64,000 bases of DNA from Natronorubrum texcoconense (GTDB lineage: Archaea; Halobacteriota; Halobacteria; Halobacteriales; Natrialbaceae), in contig NZ_FNFE01000006.1 of assembly GCF_900100335.1 (NCBI RefSeq), forward strand, positions 124,001 through 188,000. The letters run 5' to 3'. Shown one piece after another: positions 7,660 through 16,770 of the stretch (its first letter is position 1; the number at the start of each line of letters is the position of its first letter). Under the pieces are notes generated by a model, which was not told where the DNA came from, searched no databases, and saw only the letters and a list, made by a program, of their open reading frames with translations. The position numbers and the translations under genes are program-made.

Positions 7660-9423
7660 ATGGATATTCACGTCGTCGGCGACGATCCGGTTCGCGCGGC
7701 CGTCGTCGCCGCGCTCGGAGACGTCGACGTTTCGGTCGTCAACGCCAGTGCCGACGAGATCGCGGACGCCCGGTTCGCGATCGTGAGCGACGTCGCGGGC
7801 TCGCCCACCTTCGATCGGGCGAACGAGGCCGCTCGAGCGGGCGGCACCCCGTGGATAGCCGTCGAGATCGGCGGCGTCGGCGGGCAGTCGCTCGCGACGG
7901 TCGACGCGGCCGTCTCGGGATTCGCCGCCGCGACCGGCTGTTTCGACTGTCTCCGTTACCGCGTCGCGTCGAACCTCGAGGAAGGAACGACGACCGCACA
8001 ACCGACGGGAGACCGCAGCGCGGCCCGATTAGCCGGCGCGGTCGCCGGGCGGGAGTGCGTACGAGTCCTCTCTGGCGACGAGGCGTCGGTGATCGGCCAC
8101 GTCGTCGAACTTCCACATCAGCGGCGGCGCGTGCTGCCGGTGCCGGGCTGTGACTGCCAGGACGACGAGCGGGATCGAACGCTCGAGCGCGACGACGACT
8201 CGCTCGGCCTCGACGCGGCCGTCGATCACGCCGAGGCGGCGATCGACGGCCGAGTCGGCGTCGTCTCGAGCATCGGCGAGATCGAGTCGTTCCCGGTCCC
8301 GTACTATCTCGCGACGATGGCGGACACGTCGACCTTCAGCGACGCGAGCGCGCCCACCCAAGCCGCCGGCGTCGCCGACGACTGGAACGCGGCGCTGATG
8401 AAAGCCGTCGGCGAGGGCCTCGAGCGCTACTGCGCCGGCGTCTATCGCGATAGCGAGTTCGTTCACGCGAGCGAGGACGACCTCGAGAACGCGGTCTCCC
8501 CCACCGACCTCGTGCGGCCCGAGGACGCGCCGGCGTACGACTCGAGTGACGAACACCGGTGGGTCCCCGGCGAGAACCTCGCGACCGGCGAATCGGTCCA
8601 CCTACCCGCCGCGGCGGTCCAGTTCCCCCAGCCCGGCGATCGACTCCTCCCGGCGATCACGACCGGGCTTGGACTCGGCTCTTCCACCGTCGATGCGCTG
8701 CTGTCGGGGCTGACGGAGGTGCTCGAGCGCGACGCGACCATGCTCGCGTGGTACTCCTCGTTCGAGCCGCTCGGCCTGTCCGTCGAGGACGACGGGTACG
8801 ATGTGCTCGAGCGCCGGGCCCGGAGCGAAGGGTTGTCGGTGACGCCGCTGCTCGTCACGCAAGATATCGACGTCCCCGTGGTCGCCGTCGCCGTCCATCG
8901 AGATCCAGGATCGCTCGCGGACGACCTCGAGCCGACCGACGACGAGTGGCCGGCCTTTGCCGTCGGCTCCGCGGCTGGGCTCGACGCCACCGTCGCCGCG
9001 CGCTCGGCGCTCGAGGAGGCGCTGCAGAACTGGACGGAACTGCGCGGCCTCGGTCCCGAAGAGGCCGCCGACGCCTCCGGTTCGATCGGCGAGTACGCCG
9101 CGTTCCCGGAATCCGTTCGGTCGTTCGTCGACGTCGAGCAACCAATTCCGGCCGCGAGCGTCGGTCCGGACGCCGTTCCGTCGGGTCAGGAGGCCCTCGA
9201 GGAACTCGTCTCGCGGACGACCGACGTCGATCTCACGCCCTACGCGGCGCGACTGACGACGCGAGACGTCGAACGCGTCGGCTTCGAGGCCGTCCGCGTC
9301 GTAGTGCCGGGTGCACAGCCGCTGTTCACCGGCGAGCCGTTCTTCGGCGAGCGGGCGAGAACGGTGCCGGATGATCTCGGGTTCGAGTCGCGACTCGAGC
9401 GGGCGTACCATCCATATCCCTGA
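7660..9423 (+). CDS. Fused E1-like (ocin-ThiF-like) / YcaO-domain protein
   Basis: 587 residues. I place the start at 7660 (MDIHVVGDDPVR); the frame is open upstream but lacks coding character. Residues 1 to about 170 resemble the E1-like partner of azole-forming cyclodehydratases, with a zinc-type Cys set GCFDC (Cys94, Cys97) and PGCDC (Cys164, Cys166). Residues about 205-585 form a YcaO domain with KAVGEGLERYC, TEVLERD and ALEEALQNW, the segments that hold ATP/Mg2+-binding acidic residues, and a proline-containing C-terminus (YHPYP). YcaO proteins use ATP to activate peptide-backbone amides, forming azolines or thioamides. No dehydrogenase, TfuA or precursor peptide is visible nearby, so the substrate is unknown. 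Confidence 0.85.
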   Translation: MDIHVVGDDPVRAAVVAALGDVDVSVVNASADEIADARFAIVSDVAGSPTFDRANEAARAGGTPWIAVEIGGVGGQSLATVDAAVSGFAAATGCFDCLRYRVASNLEEGTTTAQPTGDRSAARLAGAVAGRECVRVLSGDEASVIGHVVELPHQRRRVLPVPGCDCQDDERDRTLERDDDSLGLDAAVDHAEAAIDGRVGVVSSIGEIESFPVPYYLATMADTSTFSDASAPTQAAGVADDWNAALMKAVGEGLERYCAGVYRDSEFVHASEDDLENAVSPTDLVRPEDAPAYDSSDEHRWVPGENLATGESVHLPAAAVQFPQPGDRLLPAITTGLGLGSSTVDALLSGLTEVLERDATMLAWYSSFEPLGLSVEDDGYDVLERRARSEGLSVTPLLVTQDIDVPVVAVAVHRDPGSLADDLEPTDDEWPAFAVGSAAGLDATVAARSALEEALQNWTELRGLGPEEAADASGSIGEYAAFPESVRSFVDVEQPIPAASVGPDAVPSGQEALEELVSRTTDVDLTPYAARLTTRDVERVGFEAVRVVVPGAQPLFTGEPFFGERARTVPDDLGFESRLERAYHPYP

Positions 9424-9506
9424 GCGCCGTCGGTGGAGAGCGTCTGCGTCGGCTTCCGTCACGATATCGATGGGGAGCTATCCGTAACACAGCACCAAGC
9501 GCGCGC

Positions 9507-10004
9507 CTAGTCGTCGGAGTCGGTTTCGTTCTCGTCGCTATCGTCCCCGTTTTCCTCGTCGTTCTCGTCGTCCGTGTCGTCTGCGTCCTCCGTCCCATCC
9601 GCGATTTCGTCCTCGCCCTCGCTGCGTTGGACTTCCACGACGAGATTGTCCTCGGAGATTCGGATCACGACGAGGGAGGTGTCGGGCGTAACCGAGACCG
9701 CTCTGACCGTCGCCTCCTCCTCGTTCTCGACGATGGCGGCGCGGAAGCTCTGTTCCGTCTCGTCGAGGTGGGGCGGGCCGACGGTCTCGCCTGGACCGAC
9801 GGAGTAGCTCTGCTCGTAGCTCTCGCGGCCTCCGTTGCGCTCTCGAGCCTGAAGGCGAAGGTTCCGAGCGGTGTCGCCCTCGTTGTGGATTTCGATCGGG
9901 ATGATACCCTGCAGCCCGAAGTGCTCTCGGACGCCGTCGACACAGCCCGCGAGCCCGACGGCGGCCGCCACTCCGGCGGACTGAAGTAGCGTACGGCGGT
10001 TCAC
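9507..10004 (-). CDS. Tat-exported lipoprotein with acidic C-terminal tail
   Basis: 165 residues. The start MNRRTLLQSAGVAAAVGLAGC is a twin-arginine signal with a lipobox (LAGC, Cys about 21), so the mature protein is lipid-anchored outside the cell. The body (about 35-125) is rich in beta strands, with a nitrogen-rich motif IEIHNEGDTARNLRLQ seen in many haloarchaeal surface lipoproteins. The tail from about 128 is almost entirely Asp/Glu/Asn. It converges with the YcaO gene. Function unknown. Confidence 0.8.
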   Translation of the reverse strand: MNRRTLLQSAGVAAAVGLAGCVDGVREHFGLQGIIPIEIHNEGDTARNLRLQARERNGGRESYEQSYSVGPGETVGPPHLDETEQSFRAAIVENEEEATVRAVSVTPDTSLVVIRISEDNLVVEVQRSEGEDEIADGTEDADDTDDENDEENGDDSDENETDSDD

Positions 10005-10125
10005 ACCCGGTGCTCGGGAGCGAGCGAACGTAGGCGTTACTCTTCGCGGCTCCGCGGGCCGTCTCAGTGTGCTTGGAATACACTACCGTGCGGTTTTATG
10101 AGACGAGCGGAAAACACAGGCACGT

Positions 10126-10605
10126 ATGGAGAAAACTGCAATCGACGACGTCGACATCGAGACCAACCCGATGGACGTCCACTCGATCAGACGACCGGTC
10201 TCGAAGGCGCTCGGATTCACGGACTTCGCGATGAACTACTTCGAACTCGAGTCCGGCGAGTCGTTCTCCGGCGGCTATCACACCCACCACGACCAGGAGG
10301 AGGTGTTCTACGTGCAATCTGGGACCGCGACGTTCGACACCGAGGAGGGGGAGGTGACCGTCGCAGAAGACGAAGTCATTCGGTTCGCTCCGGGGGAGTT
10401 TCAGCAGGGATACAACGACGGCGACGACCCAGTCGTCGGCTTCGCCTTCGGTGCACCCGGCGCCCAACACGACTGGGAGCAGATCGAGTCGATGATCTTC
10501 TGCCAGGACTGCGAGGAAGAGGTCGGTCACGGTCTGGAACTCACCGACGAGGGTGCGTTCCGAATGACCTGTACCGACTGCGACAACGCGTTTACGATCG
10601 GATAA
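10126..10605 (+). CDS. Cupin-domain protein with C-terminal zinc ribbon
   Basis: 159 residues. The single cupin barrel spans about 38-105, with metal-binding motif 1 GGYHTHHDQEEVFYV (two His and a Glu) and motif 2 in RFAPGEFQQGYN. Residues 124-156 form a short zinc ribbon (CQDCEEE...CTDCDN). Cupins bind metals and small molecules or act as isomerases or dioxygenases; the added zinc ribbon hints at a protein or nucleic-acid contact. An AT-rich element (TTTTATGAG, about 10093-10101) lies 25-33 nt upstream of the ATG and may be the TATA box. It is probably monocistronic. Confidence 0.85.
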   Translation: MEKTAIDDVDIETNPMDVHSIRRPVSKALGFTDFAMNYFELESGESFSGGYHTHHDQEEVFYVQSGTATFDTEEGEVTVAEDEVIRFAPGEFQQGYNDGDDPVVGFAFGAPGAQHDWEQIESMIFCQDCEEEVGHGLELTDEGAFRMTCTDCDNAFTIG

Positions 10606-10913
10606 CCTGGGACCCCGTTTCGGCGTTTCTGCGGCTTTGTCGTCGATACACTCGCGTCAAAAGTGACCGCTCGAGGATCGATTCGAGTCCTGTCTCGAGG
10701 TGGCTATTGACATGTTAACAAGCACATTCTCGGGGGTATAGAGCGTGGCATGTAGTATCGTGGTGGTCACCAACGGAGAGTTCGCTCGAGCGGGGTGTGA
10801 CGCACCGCTGTAGTGACGATCACTGGAATCGGGAACGATCTCCCGGGAGTGGGTTGTACGGCGGGCAGGACCGAATCGAACGCGAAGCGACTTCGACAAG
10901 AGTTACCAACACA
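10606..10913. other. Intergenic region before the symporter operon
   Basis: About 308 bases without a supported gene. It holds an 8-bp perfect palindrome TGTTAACA (10713-10720) inside an AT-rich patch and GGGTATAGAG (about 10735-10744), a TATA-like element, so this is the likely promoter/operator of the symporter operon. Reading frames crossing it on either strand lack coding character. Confidence 0.4.
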
Positions 10914-11429
10914 ATGGCACGAAATCGAACGATGGGTGCGCTCGGTGTACTTTCACTGATCGCACTGATTACGGCGAGTCTCGGGTTGTACAGGGTGTTT
11001 TCTTTCGTCGGGGCGACGGTCATCCTCACGGTGATCGCGTCCGCGACGATCGAACGGAGCGACGGGGATCCGGATTTCGCCCCGTACACCGGACTGATCG
11101 GTGCACTGGCGACGTTCTTTCTGATCGGTCTCGGCGGAATCTGGTTGACGTGGGAACCGGGCACGGCGGAGTACAGCTACGTGCTCGGGGTCCCGGTCTC
11201 GACGCTCATCTACTTCGGGTTCATCTGGCTGTTACCGCTGACCGCGGCGATCTACTACTCGCTGATCTTCGATCGGATCGCGAGCGACGAGATCGTCGAC
11301 GGCATCATCGAATCGGCCCGTGAACGACAGCGCCAGGAGTCGTTTCCGCTTGCGCCGGAGCAGCCGACGCGAACTGCCGAGGCAGCAGACGGCGGGGAAG
11401 TGACGACGGGAGGTGAGAGCGATGAGTAA
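10914..11429 (+). CDS. Membrane protein, probable accessory subunit of the adjacent symporter
   Basis: 171 residues starting MARNRTMGALG. Four hydrophobic segments are visible at about 7-40, 58-78, 88-108 and 112-132, followed by a soluble acidic tail with RQRQESFPLAPEQP. The stop overlaps the start of the sodium:solute symporter (ATGAGTAA at 11422-11429), which implies translational coupling. Many prokaryotic SSS transporters have a small membrane partner encoded just upstream; this layout supports such a role, but the sequence shows no defining motif. Confidence 0.75.
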   Translation: MARNRTMGALGVLSLIALITASLGLYRVFSFVGATVILTVIASATIERSDGDPDFAPYTGLIGALATFFLIGLGGIWLTWEPGTAEYSYVLGVPVSTLIYFGFIWLLPLTAAIYYSLIFDRIASDEIVDGIIESARERQRQESFPLAPEQPTRTAEAADGGEVTTGGESDE

Positions 11430-13026
11430 CGCGCTCTCGCTGCTCTCGTTGGTTCCGATGCCGCTACAGGAGGAGGGCATTCCGGTGGCCGACGACCCGA
11501 TCATTATCGGCTTCGGCGCGGCCTATCTGCTCATCGTCATCGCGATCGGCGCCTGGGGCTGGATGCAGACCGAATCGACGAGCGACTTCCTGATCACGGG
11601 CAAGAGCATCGGGACGTGGGTCCTCGCGCTGACCGCGTTCTCGGTGATCCAGTCCGGATTCGGATTCGTCGGCGGTCCCGAACTGGTCTACACGTTCGGG
11701 ACGACCGCGCTCTGGATCTTCTTTACGGCGCCGCTCGGCTTCCTGCTCACGTGGATCGTCCTCGCGAAGCGGATGCGAATCCTCGCGGACATCCGTAACG
11801 TGTTGACCCTGCCGGACGCGATGTACGTCCGCTACGAGAGCGAGTGGGTGCGCGGACTCGGCGGCGTCGCCGTCGCACTGGGCGTCGTCGCCTACCTCGC
11901 GGTCAACCTGGCCGCGTTGCAGTTCGTCATGCGCGCCATCTTTGGCATTCCGCTCATCTGGGGCCTGCTCGGTGGCGCCCTGATTCTCCTCCTGTACAGC
12001 ATGCTCGGCGGGATGATCGCCGGCGTCTGGACCGACTTCCTGCAGGCGATTACGATGATCGTCGGCGCGGGATTCGTCTTCGCCTACGCGATGTCATTCG
12101 GCGGCGGGATGGGAACCATCTCGCAGAACCTCGCCAGCGCGGACCCGAACCTCATCTCGCCGTTCGGCGCCCTGGGCACCCCCGCCGTCGCCGTCCTCGT
12201 CGGCATTTCGTGGTGGATGCTGTTCTCCATCGGTGCGGCCGGACAGCCCCACCTCATCACGAAGTTCTACATGAGCCGCGACATGACGATCCTGAAGTGG
12301 GGTGCGCCCATCGCAGCCATCTCCTACGCCATCTCGAGTCTGATCGCCTTCTCGGCGGGGCTCTCGATGCGCGCGATGGTCGAAGCCGGCGAGATCTCGG
12401 AAACGTTCTCCGCATCCGAGGTCGGCCCGGTGTTCGTCCTCGATCACACGGGGAGCGTCATCGCGGGGCTGATCCTCGCTGCGCTGCTCGCGGCGATCAT
12501 GTCGACGAGCGACTCGTTCCTCAACATCGGGGCGGCGGCCATCTCGCGGGACATTCCGCGCGCACTGGGGCGACCGATCACTGACGATAAAACCGAACTC
12601 CGCGTGACGCAAGCCGCGCTCGCCATGCTAACGGTGCTCTCGACGATCGTCGTCTTCTACTCGCAGGCGCTGGTCGGCATTCTCGGCGCGATCAGCTGGG
12701 GCTTCTTCGCCGCCGCGTTCGTCCCGGTGGTGGTGTTGGGGCTCAACTGGAAGGGCGCGACGAAACAGGGAGCGATCGCCTCGCTCGCCGTCGGCATGGT
12801 GTTCAACATCGTCTACAACGTTCCGCCCGAACTGGCGGCGGTTACCGACGCCGGTTGGGCCGCCTCGCTCAACGAGGCGGTCATGGCGACGTATCCCTAC
12901 CCCGCGGAGGTTCCGGCGGAAGCGATCGGACTGCTGGTCGCGATCATCGTGTTCATCTTCGTCTCGATCGCGACCCAGGACGGCGAGGAACTCCCGAGTG
13001 ACCTCCACGCCCTGTTCGAACGATGA
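11422..13026 (+). CDS. Sodium:solute symporter (SSS family)
   Basis: 534 residues with about 13 transmembrane helices and the LeuT-like architecture of the SSS family. Signature stretches include GKSIGTWVLALTAFSVIQSG near residue 55, the GGMIAGVWTDFLQA motif in the fifth to sixth helix, and AAIMSTSDSFLNIGAAAISRD around residue 357, where the two Ser residues contribute to the Na2 site. It imports an organic solute with Na+. The substrate (carboxylate, amino acid or sugar) cannot be told. It sits in an operon with a small membrane protein upstream and a soluble orphan downstream, each overlapping by a few bases. Confidence 0.92.
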   Translation: MSNALSLLSLVPMPLQEEGIPVADDPIIIGFGAAYLLIVIAIGAWGWMQTESTSDFLITGKSIGTWVLALTAFSVIQSGFGFVGGPELVYTFGTTALWIFFTAPLGFLLTWIVLAKRMRILADIRNVLTLPDAMYVRYESEWVRGLGGVAVALGVVAYLAVNLAALQFVMRAIFGIPLIWGLLGGALILLLYSMLGGMIAGVWTDFLQAITMIVGAGFVFAYAMSFGGGMGTISQNLASADPNLISPFGALGTPAVAVLVGISWWMLFSIGAAGQPHLITKFYMSRDMTILKWGAPIAAISYAISSLIAFSAGLSMRAMVEAGEISETFSASEVGPVFVLDHTGSVIAGLILAALLAAIMSTSDSFLNIGAAAISRDIPRALGRPITDDKTELRVTQAALAMLTVLSTIVVFYSQALVGILGAISWGFFAAAFVPVVVLGLNWKGATKQGAIASLAVGMVFNIVYNVPPELAAVTDAGWAASLNEAVMATYPYPAEVPAEAIGLLVAIIVFIFVSIATQDGEELPSDLHALFER

Positions 13027-13496
13027 TGACATCCACCGAAGAACCGATCACGCGACTCACGCGGTGGCTCCGCCAGCGCCCGAACTCCATCGAGTTCTGG
13101 GAACTTGTGCTGACGAACGAGCGCCTCGTCTGGTGTTACGTCGGCCAATCGTACCGCTCCATGCTGCTCCGAGCCGATATGGGTGAACGCGACCGGGCCG
13201 TCGTCGAGGATAGCCACCTCGAGGAACTGGTCAATCTCGCGGAAGAGAATTTCGCCATCCCGCTCGAGGCCCTCGAGTCGATTCGACACGTCGAGGGGAC
13301 GCGATTTCGCCGCGCCAGACTCGAACTCGAGTGGTCCGAGGCGGAGCTCGAAGAGACCCGGTACGGCGGCCAGATGACGCTCGTGAGCACCAGCGAGGCC
13401 GATCCGCAGGAAGACGTCGTCGCCGGCCTCGCGGAGGATTCGCGACTCGAGCACGTCGACATCGAACTCGATACGCCGCGCTGGTCGCTCTTGTAG
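13023..13496 (+). CDS. Soluble protein of unknown function in the symporter operon
   Basis: 157 residues starting MMTSTEEPITRLTRWL; the first ATG overlaps the TGA of the symporter (ATGATGA). It alternates short helices and strands (LVLTNERLVWCYVGQSYRSMLLR, then ARLELEWSEAELEET), recalling PH-like or YcxB-like domains that often accompany transporters. No catalytic motif is visible. Co-translation with the symporter suggests a regulatory or assembly role; this is inference from position only. Confidence 0.7.
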   Translation: MMTSTEEPITRLTRWLRQRPNSIEFWELVLTNERLVWCYVGQSYRSMLLRADMGERDRAVVEDSHLEELVNLAEENFAIPLEALESIRHVEGTRFRRARLELEWSEAELEETRYGGQMTLVSTSEADPQEDVVAGLAEDSRLEHVDIELDTPRWSLL

Positions 13497-13543
13497 CGCG
13501 ACCAGTCGGACCGTTTTTCACGCAGAACCGTGAGCAAGCACGT

Positions 13544-14155
13544 ATGTCAACGGACCCGACGGCGGTGGGCGAGATCGACACGACACTGTTCATCACGGTC
13601 TCCGGGCCACCGGGCTGTGGCGCGACGACGCTCTGTAACCAACTCGCCGACGCGATGGGCTGTCCGTACGTCTCCGGCGGCGACATCTTCCGCGAGATCG
13701 CCGAGGATCAGGACATGGCGCTCAGCCAGCTGACGGCGCAGGCGGACTCCTCCGAGAAGATCGACCGCGCAATCGACCAGCGCCTCCAGCAAATCGCCGA
13801 GAAGTGGGGGACGGCGAACAAGCCGTTCATCCTCGAGTCTCGCCTCGCCGGCTGGCTGGCCGGCGAGCGGGCCGACCTCCGCATCTGGCTCGACGCACCC
13901 GAGGACGTTCGCGCGGACCGGATCGAGGACCGCGTCGAAACCGAAGCCGAAATGCGCGTCCGCGAGGTCAGCGAGGCCGGCCGCTATCAGTCGTACTACC
14001 AGATCGATATCGACGAACGGGAGTTCTACGACCTCTCGATCAACACCGCCCGCTGGAGCAAACGGGGCGTGTTCGAACTGGTTCGTACCGCACTCGAGGA
14101 GTACGACGCCGAAATCGACGAGGGGGCGTTCTCGACGCCGGCCGTCGATCCGTAG
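13544..14155 (+). CDS. Cytidylate-kinase-like protein with altered P-loop
   Basis: 203 residues with the adenylate/cytidylate kinase fold. It has a phosphate-binding loop, an NMP-binding region (SGGDIFREIAED), FILESRLAGWLAG around residue 98, and lid arginines (RVREVSEAGRYQSYY). The P-loop reads GPPGCGATT (residues 21-29), with Ala27 where the nearly invariant Lys of GxxGxGK(S/T) should be. Canonical archaeal Cmk has GPPGSGKST. The protein may therefore be a diverged paralogue with reduced or different activity. I place the start at 13544 (MSTDPTAVGE) because the upstream open frame lies over the preceding gene. It is probably monocistronic. Confidence 0.8.
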   Translation: MSTDPTAVGEIDTTLFITVSGPPGCGATTLCNQLADAMGCPYVSGGDIFREIAEDQDMALSQLTAQADSSEKIDRAIDQRLQQIAEKWGTANKPFILESRLAGWLAGERADLRIWLDAPEDVRADRIEDRVETEAEMRVREVSEAGRYQSYYQIDIDEREFYDLSINTARWSKRGVFELVRTALEEYDAEIDEGAFSTPAVDP

Positions 14156-14254
14156 CGTCGCATTTCGAGCGGAGTTAGCCCGCGGCGCAGTTCGTCGAAT
14201 TATCTCTGCTCACGGTCGGTGGGTATTTTGTGGCGTGTGTGAACAACTACCAGT

Positions 14255-15919
14255 ATGGCGTACTACGTCACGGTCGACAGCGAGACGTACGCGGAGGCCC
14301 GCGACTCGTTCTCGTGGGACGTTCCGCCGGATTTCAACGCGGCCGCGGATCTGGTCGGCAAACACGACGACGGCGAACAGGTCGCGCTCTATCAGCTGCT
14401 ACCGGGAGGTGGCCACGAGGAGTACACGTTCGCCGACCTCGACGCGCAGTCGAACGCCGTCGCGAACGCACTCGAGTCCCGCGGCGTCGAGTACGGTGAT
14501 CGCGTCGCCGTCGTCGTTCCGCAGAAGCCGTCGAACGTCCTCACCCACCTCGCCTGCTGGAAGCTGGGTGCAATCTCGCTTCCGCTGTCGGTGCTGTTCG
14601 GCGACGACGCGCTCCGCTACCGACTCACCGACAGCGATGCCCGCGTGGCCGTCGTCGACGCGAGTCAGTTGGAGACGGTGCAAGAGATCGCGCCGGACTG
14701 TCCCCGGCTCGAGTCCGTCTTCGTCGTCGGAAATTCGGGGAGTGCTATCGGTGCGAACGCCATCGACGGCGTGACCGTGGAGCGCTTCGCGGACGCCGTC
14801 GACCGGGAGGGGACGGCGTTCGAACTGGCCGAAACCGACGTCGAGACGCCCGCGATCATCATGTACACGAGCGGCAGCACCGGCGAGCCGAAGGGCGTCC
14901 TCCACACGCACGGCGTCTGGCTCGGACACTGTCCGGCGTTCCGGATGTACTTCGAGCGCGACGTTCGCGACGGCGTCTACTGGACGCCCGCCGACTGGGC
15001 CTGGATCGGCGCGCTCGGCGATCTCGTCTTTCCCGCCTGGCACTACGGCCAGCCGGTCGTGGGGTATCCGATGGGGTCGTTCGACCCCGAGCGGGCCTAC
15101 GAGATCATGGCCGCCTTCGACGTCACCGACGCCTTCCTCCCGCCGACGGCGATCCGGATGCTGATGGGCGTCGACGACCCCGACGGGCGGTACGACCTCT
15201 CGCTCGAGGCGATCTGTTCCGGCGGCGAACCGTTAACTGGGGAGATCCTCGAGTGGGCCGACGAGGCGCTCGCGGGCGTGGTCGTCAACGAACTCTACGG
15301 GCAGACGGAGGCGAACCTGCTCGTGACCAACTGCCGGGAGTGGTTCCCCGCGAAGCCGGGCAGCATGGGAAAGCCGGTGCCGGGGCACGACGTCGCCGTG
15401 GTGGATTCGGATACCGGCGAGCGCGTCGAAACGGGCGAGAGCGGCGAGATTGCCGTCCGTCGCGGCGACGATCCGGTGCTCTTCGAAGCGTACTGGAACG
15501 CTCCCGAGAAGACGGCAGCGGTGACGCTGGAGGACGGCCCCGATGGCGATACGTGGCACCTTACCGGTGATCTGGCGGAGCGAGACGAAGACGGCTACCT
15601 CTGGTTCACGTCGCGAGACGACGATCTCATCATCACGAGCGGCTACCGCGTTGCGCCGCGGGAGGTCGAAGAGACGATCCTCGAGCACGAGGCCGTCGCA
15701 CAGGTCGGTGTCGTCGGCGTTCCCGACGAGACCCGGGGCGAGATCATCAGGGCGGTCGTCCAACCCGTAGACGGCGTCACGGGGAGCGACGAACTGCGAA
15801 GCGAGATTCGGGATCTGGTACGGGAGAAGGTAGCGGCGTACGAGTACCCGCGCGAACTCGAGTTCCGCGACGAACTGCCGACCACGACGACCGGGAAAAT
15901 TCGGCGAACGGAACTCTAA
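14255..15919 (+). CDS. AMP-dependent acyl-CoA synthetase
   Basis: 554 residues of the ANL (adenylate-forming) superfamily. It shows the P-loop-like motif IIMYTSGSTGEPKGV (about 202-216), the VNELYGQTE motif (about 344), the hinge sequence HLTGDLAERDEDGY (about 433), and the C-terminal lysine TTTGKIRR (about 548), which is needed for adenylation. It should convert a carboxylic acid, ATP and CoA to acyl-CoA. The sequence is closer to acetyl-/medium-chain acyl-CoA synthetases of halophiles than to Acs proper, but the chain length is uncertain. A short AT-rich leader precedes the ATG. Confidence 0.92.
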   Translation: MAYYVTVDSETYAEARDSFSWDVPPDFNAAADLVGKHDDGEQVALYQLLPGGGHEEYTFADLDAQSNAVANALESRGVEYGDRVAVVVPQKPSNVLTHLACWKLGAISLPLSVLFGDDALRYRLTDSDARVAVVDASQLETVQEIAPDCPRLESVFVVGNSGSAIGANAIDGVTVERFADAVDREGTAFELAETDVETPAIIMYTSGSTGEPKGVLHTHGVWLGHCPAFRMYFERDVRDGVYWTPADWAWIGALGDLVFPAWHYGQPVVGYPMGSFDPERAYEIMAAFDVTDAFLPPTAIRMLMGVDDPDGRYDLSLEAICSGGEPLTGEILEWADEALAGVVVNELYGQTEANLLVTNCREWFPAKPGSMGKPVPGHDVAVVDSDTGERVETGESGEIAVRRGDDPVLFEAYWNAPEKTAAVTLEDGPDGDTWHLTGDLAERDEDGYLWFTSRDDDLIITSGYRVAPREVEETILEHEAVAQVGVVGVPDETRGEIIRAVVQPVDGVTGSDELRSEIRDLVREKVAAYEYPRELEFRDELPTTTTGKIRRTEL

Positions 15920-15949
15920 CAGAATGCGCCGCTAGAAGCGCCCGGGCGT

Positions 15950-16654
15950 CTACACGGACGCCGTGATCCCTCCATCGACGCGGATATTCTGCCCGGTGAT
16001 GTAGCTCGACGCGGGAGAGAGCAGGTACGCGACTGCATCTGCAATCTCTGTGGTTCGTGCCGGTCGTCCCATCGGAATTTGCGCGTTCGTCTCCTCGTCG
16101 ACGTCGTAGCTGTCGACGAATCCGGGCTGGACCGTGTTCATCCGGATCCCGTTCGCCGCGTACTGGTCAGCGTAGAGTTTGGTGAAACTCCCGAGTCCGG
16201 CTCGAAGCACCGATGACACGGGGAACTCGTTCGACGGTTCGAACGCCGAGAACGTGGAGATGTTCACGATCGACCCGCGTCCTTGCTTTTCCATGATGGG
16301 CGTCACGAGTCGGGCCATACGAACGGTGTTCAACAGCACGAGGTCCAGGCCCTCGTGCCACTCCTCGTCGGAAATCTCGAGGAGGTCGCCGGACGGCGGG
16401 TGACCCGTATTATTCACCACCGCGTCGATGCGACCGTAGCGTTCGGCCGTCGTTTCGACGAGGGCCGCTAAGTCGTCGGGATCGGTCACCGAGCCCTCGA
16501 ACCCGTCTCCACCGAGGTCTTTTGCGACTTCAACGGCGCTCCCCGACCGCGACATCAGAACTGGCGTGTAGCCGTCCTCGTTCAGCCGCCGGGCACAGGC
16601 CTCTCCGATACCGCTTCCCGCCGCTGTTACGACCGCCACTTTCTCATCGGTCAT
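15950..16654 (-). CDS. Short-chain dehydrogenase/reductase family protein with altered catalytic pair
   Basis: 234 residues of the classical SDR fold: the cofactor motif TAAGSGIGEA (residues 10-19), NNTG near 81-84 (the NNAG-like motif), and the C-terminal PGFVDSY and GQNIRVDGG stretches. In the active site, where YxxxK normally lies, alignment with the following RAGLGSFTK gives SSVLR (about 147-151), so Tyr is replaced by Ser and Lys by Arg. The nearby Ser (NISTFSAF) is kept. The protein may bind NAD(P) without standard reductase chemistry. It converges with the acyl-CoA synthetase. Confidence 0.85.
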   Translation of the reverse strand: MTDEKVAVVTAAGSGIGEACARRLNEDGYTPVLMSRSGSAVEVAKDLGGDGFEGSVTDPDDLAALVETTAERYGRIDAVVNNTGHPPSGDLLEISDEEWHEGLDLVLLNTVRMARLVTPIMEKQGRGSIVNISTFSAFEPSNEFPVSSVLRAGLGSFTKLYADQYAANGIRMNTVQPGFVDSYDVDEETNAQIPMGRPARTTEIADAVAYLLSPASSYITGQNIRVDGGITASV

Positions 16655-16770
16655 ACGAGGGGTACCACGACCGCGTTCAAAAAGTTCGCTCAGTACGCAC
16701 CCGCCGCGAGTTCACAGTCGAACCCGAGGAAGCTGATCGACTGCGGGTTCGACGCTTCGAACGGAGAGGA

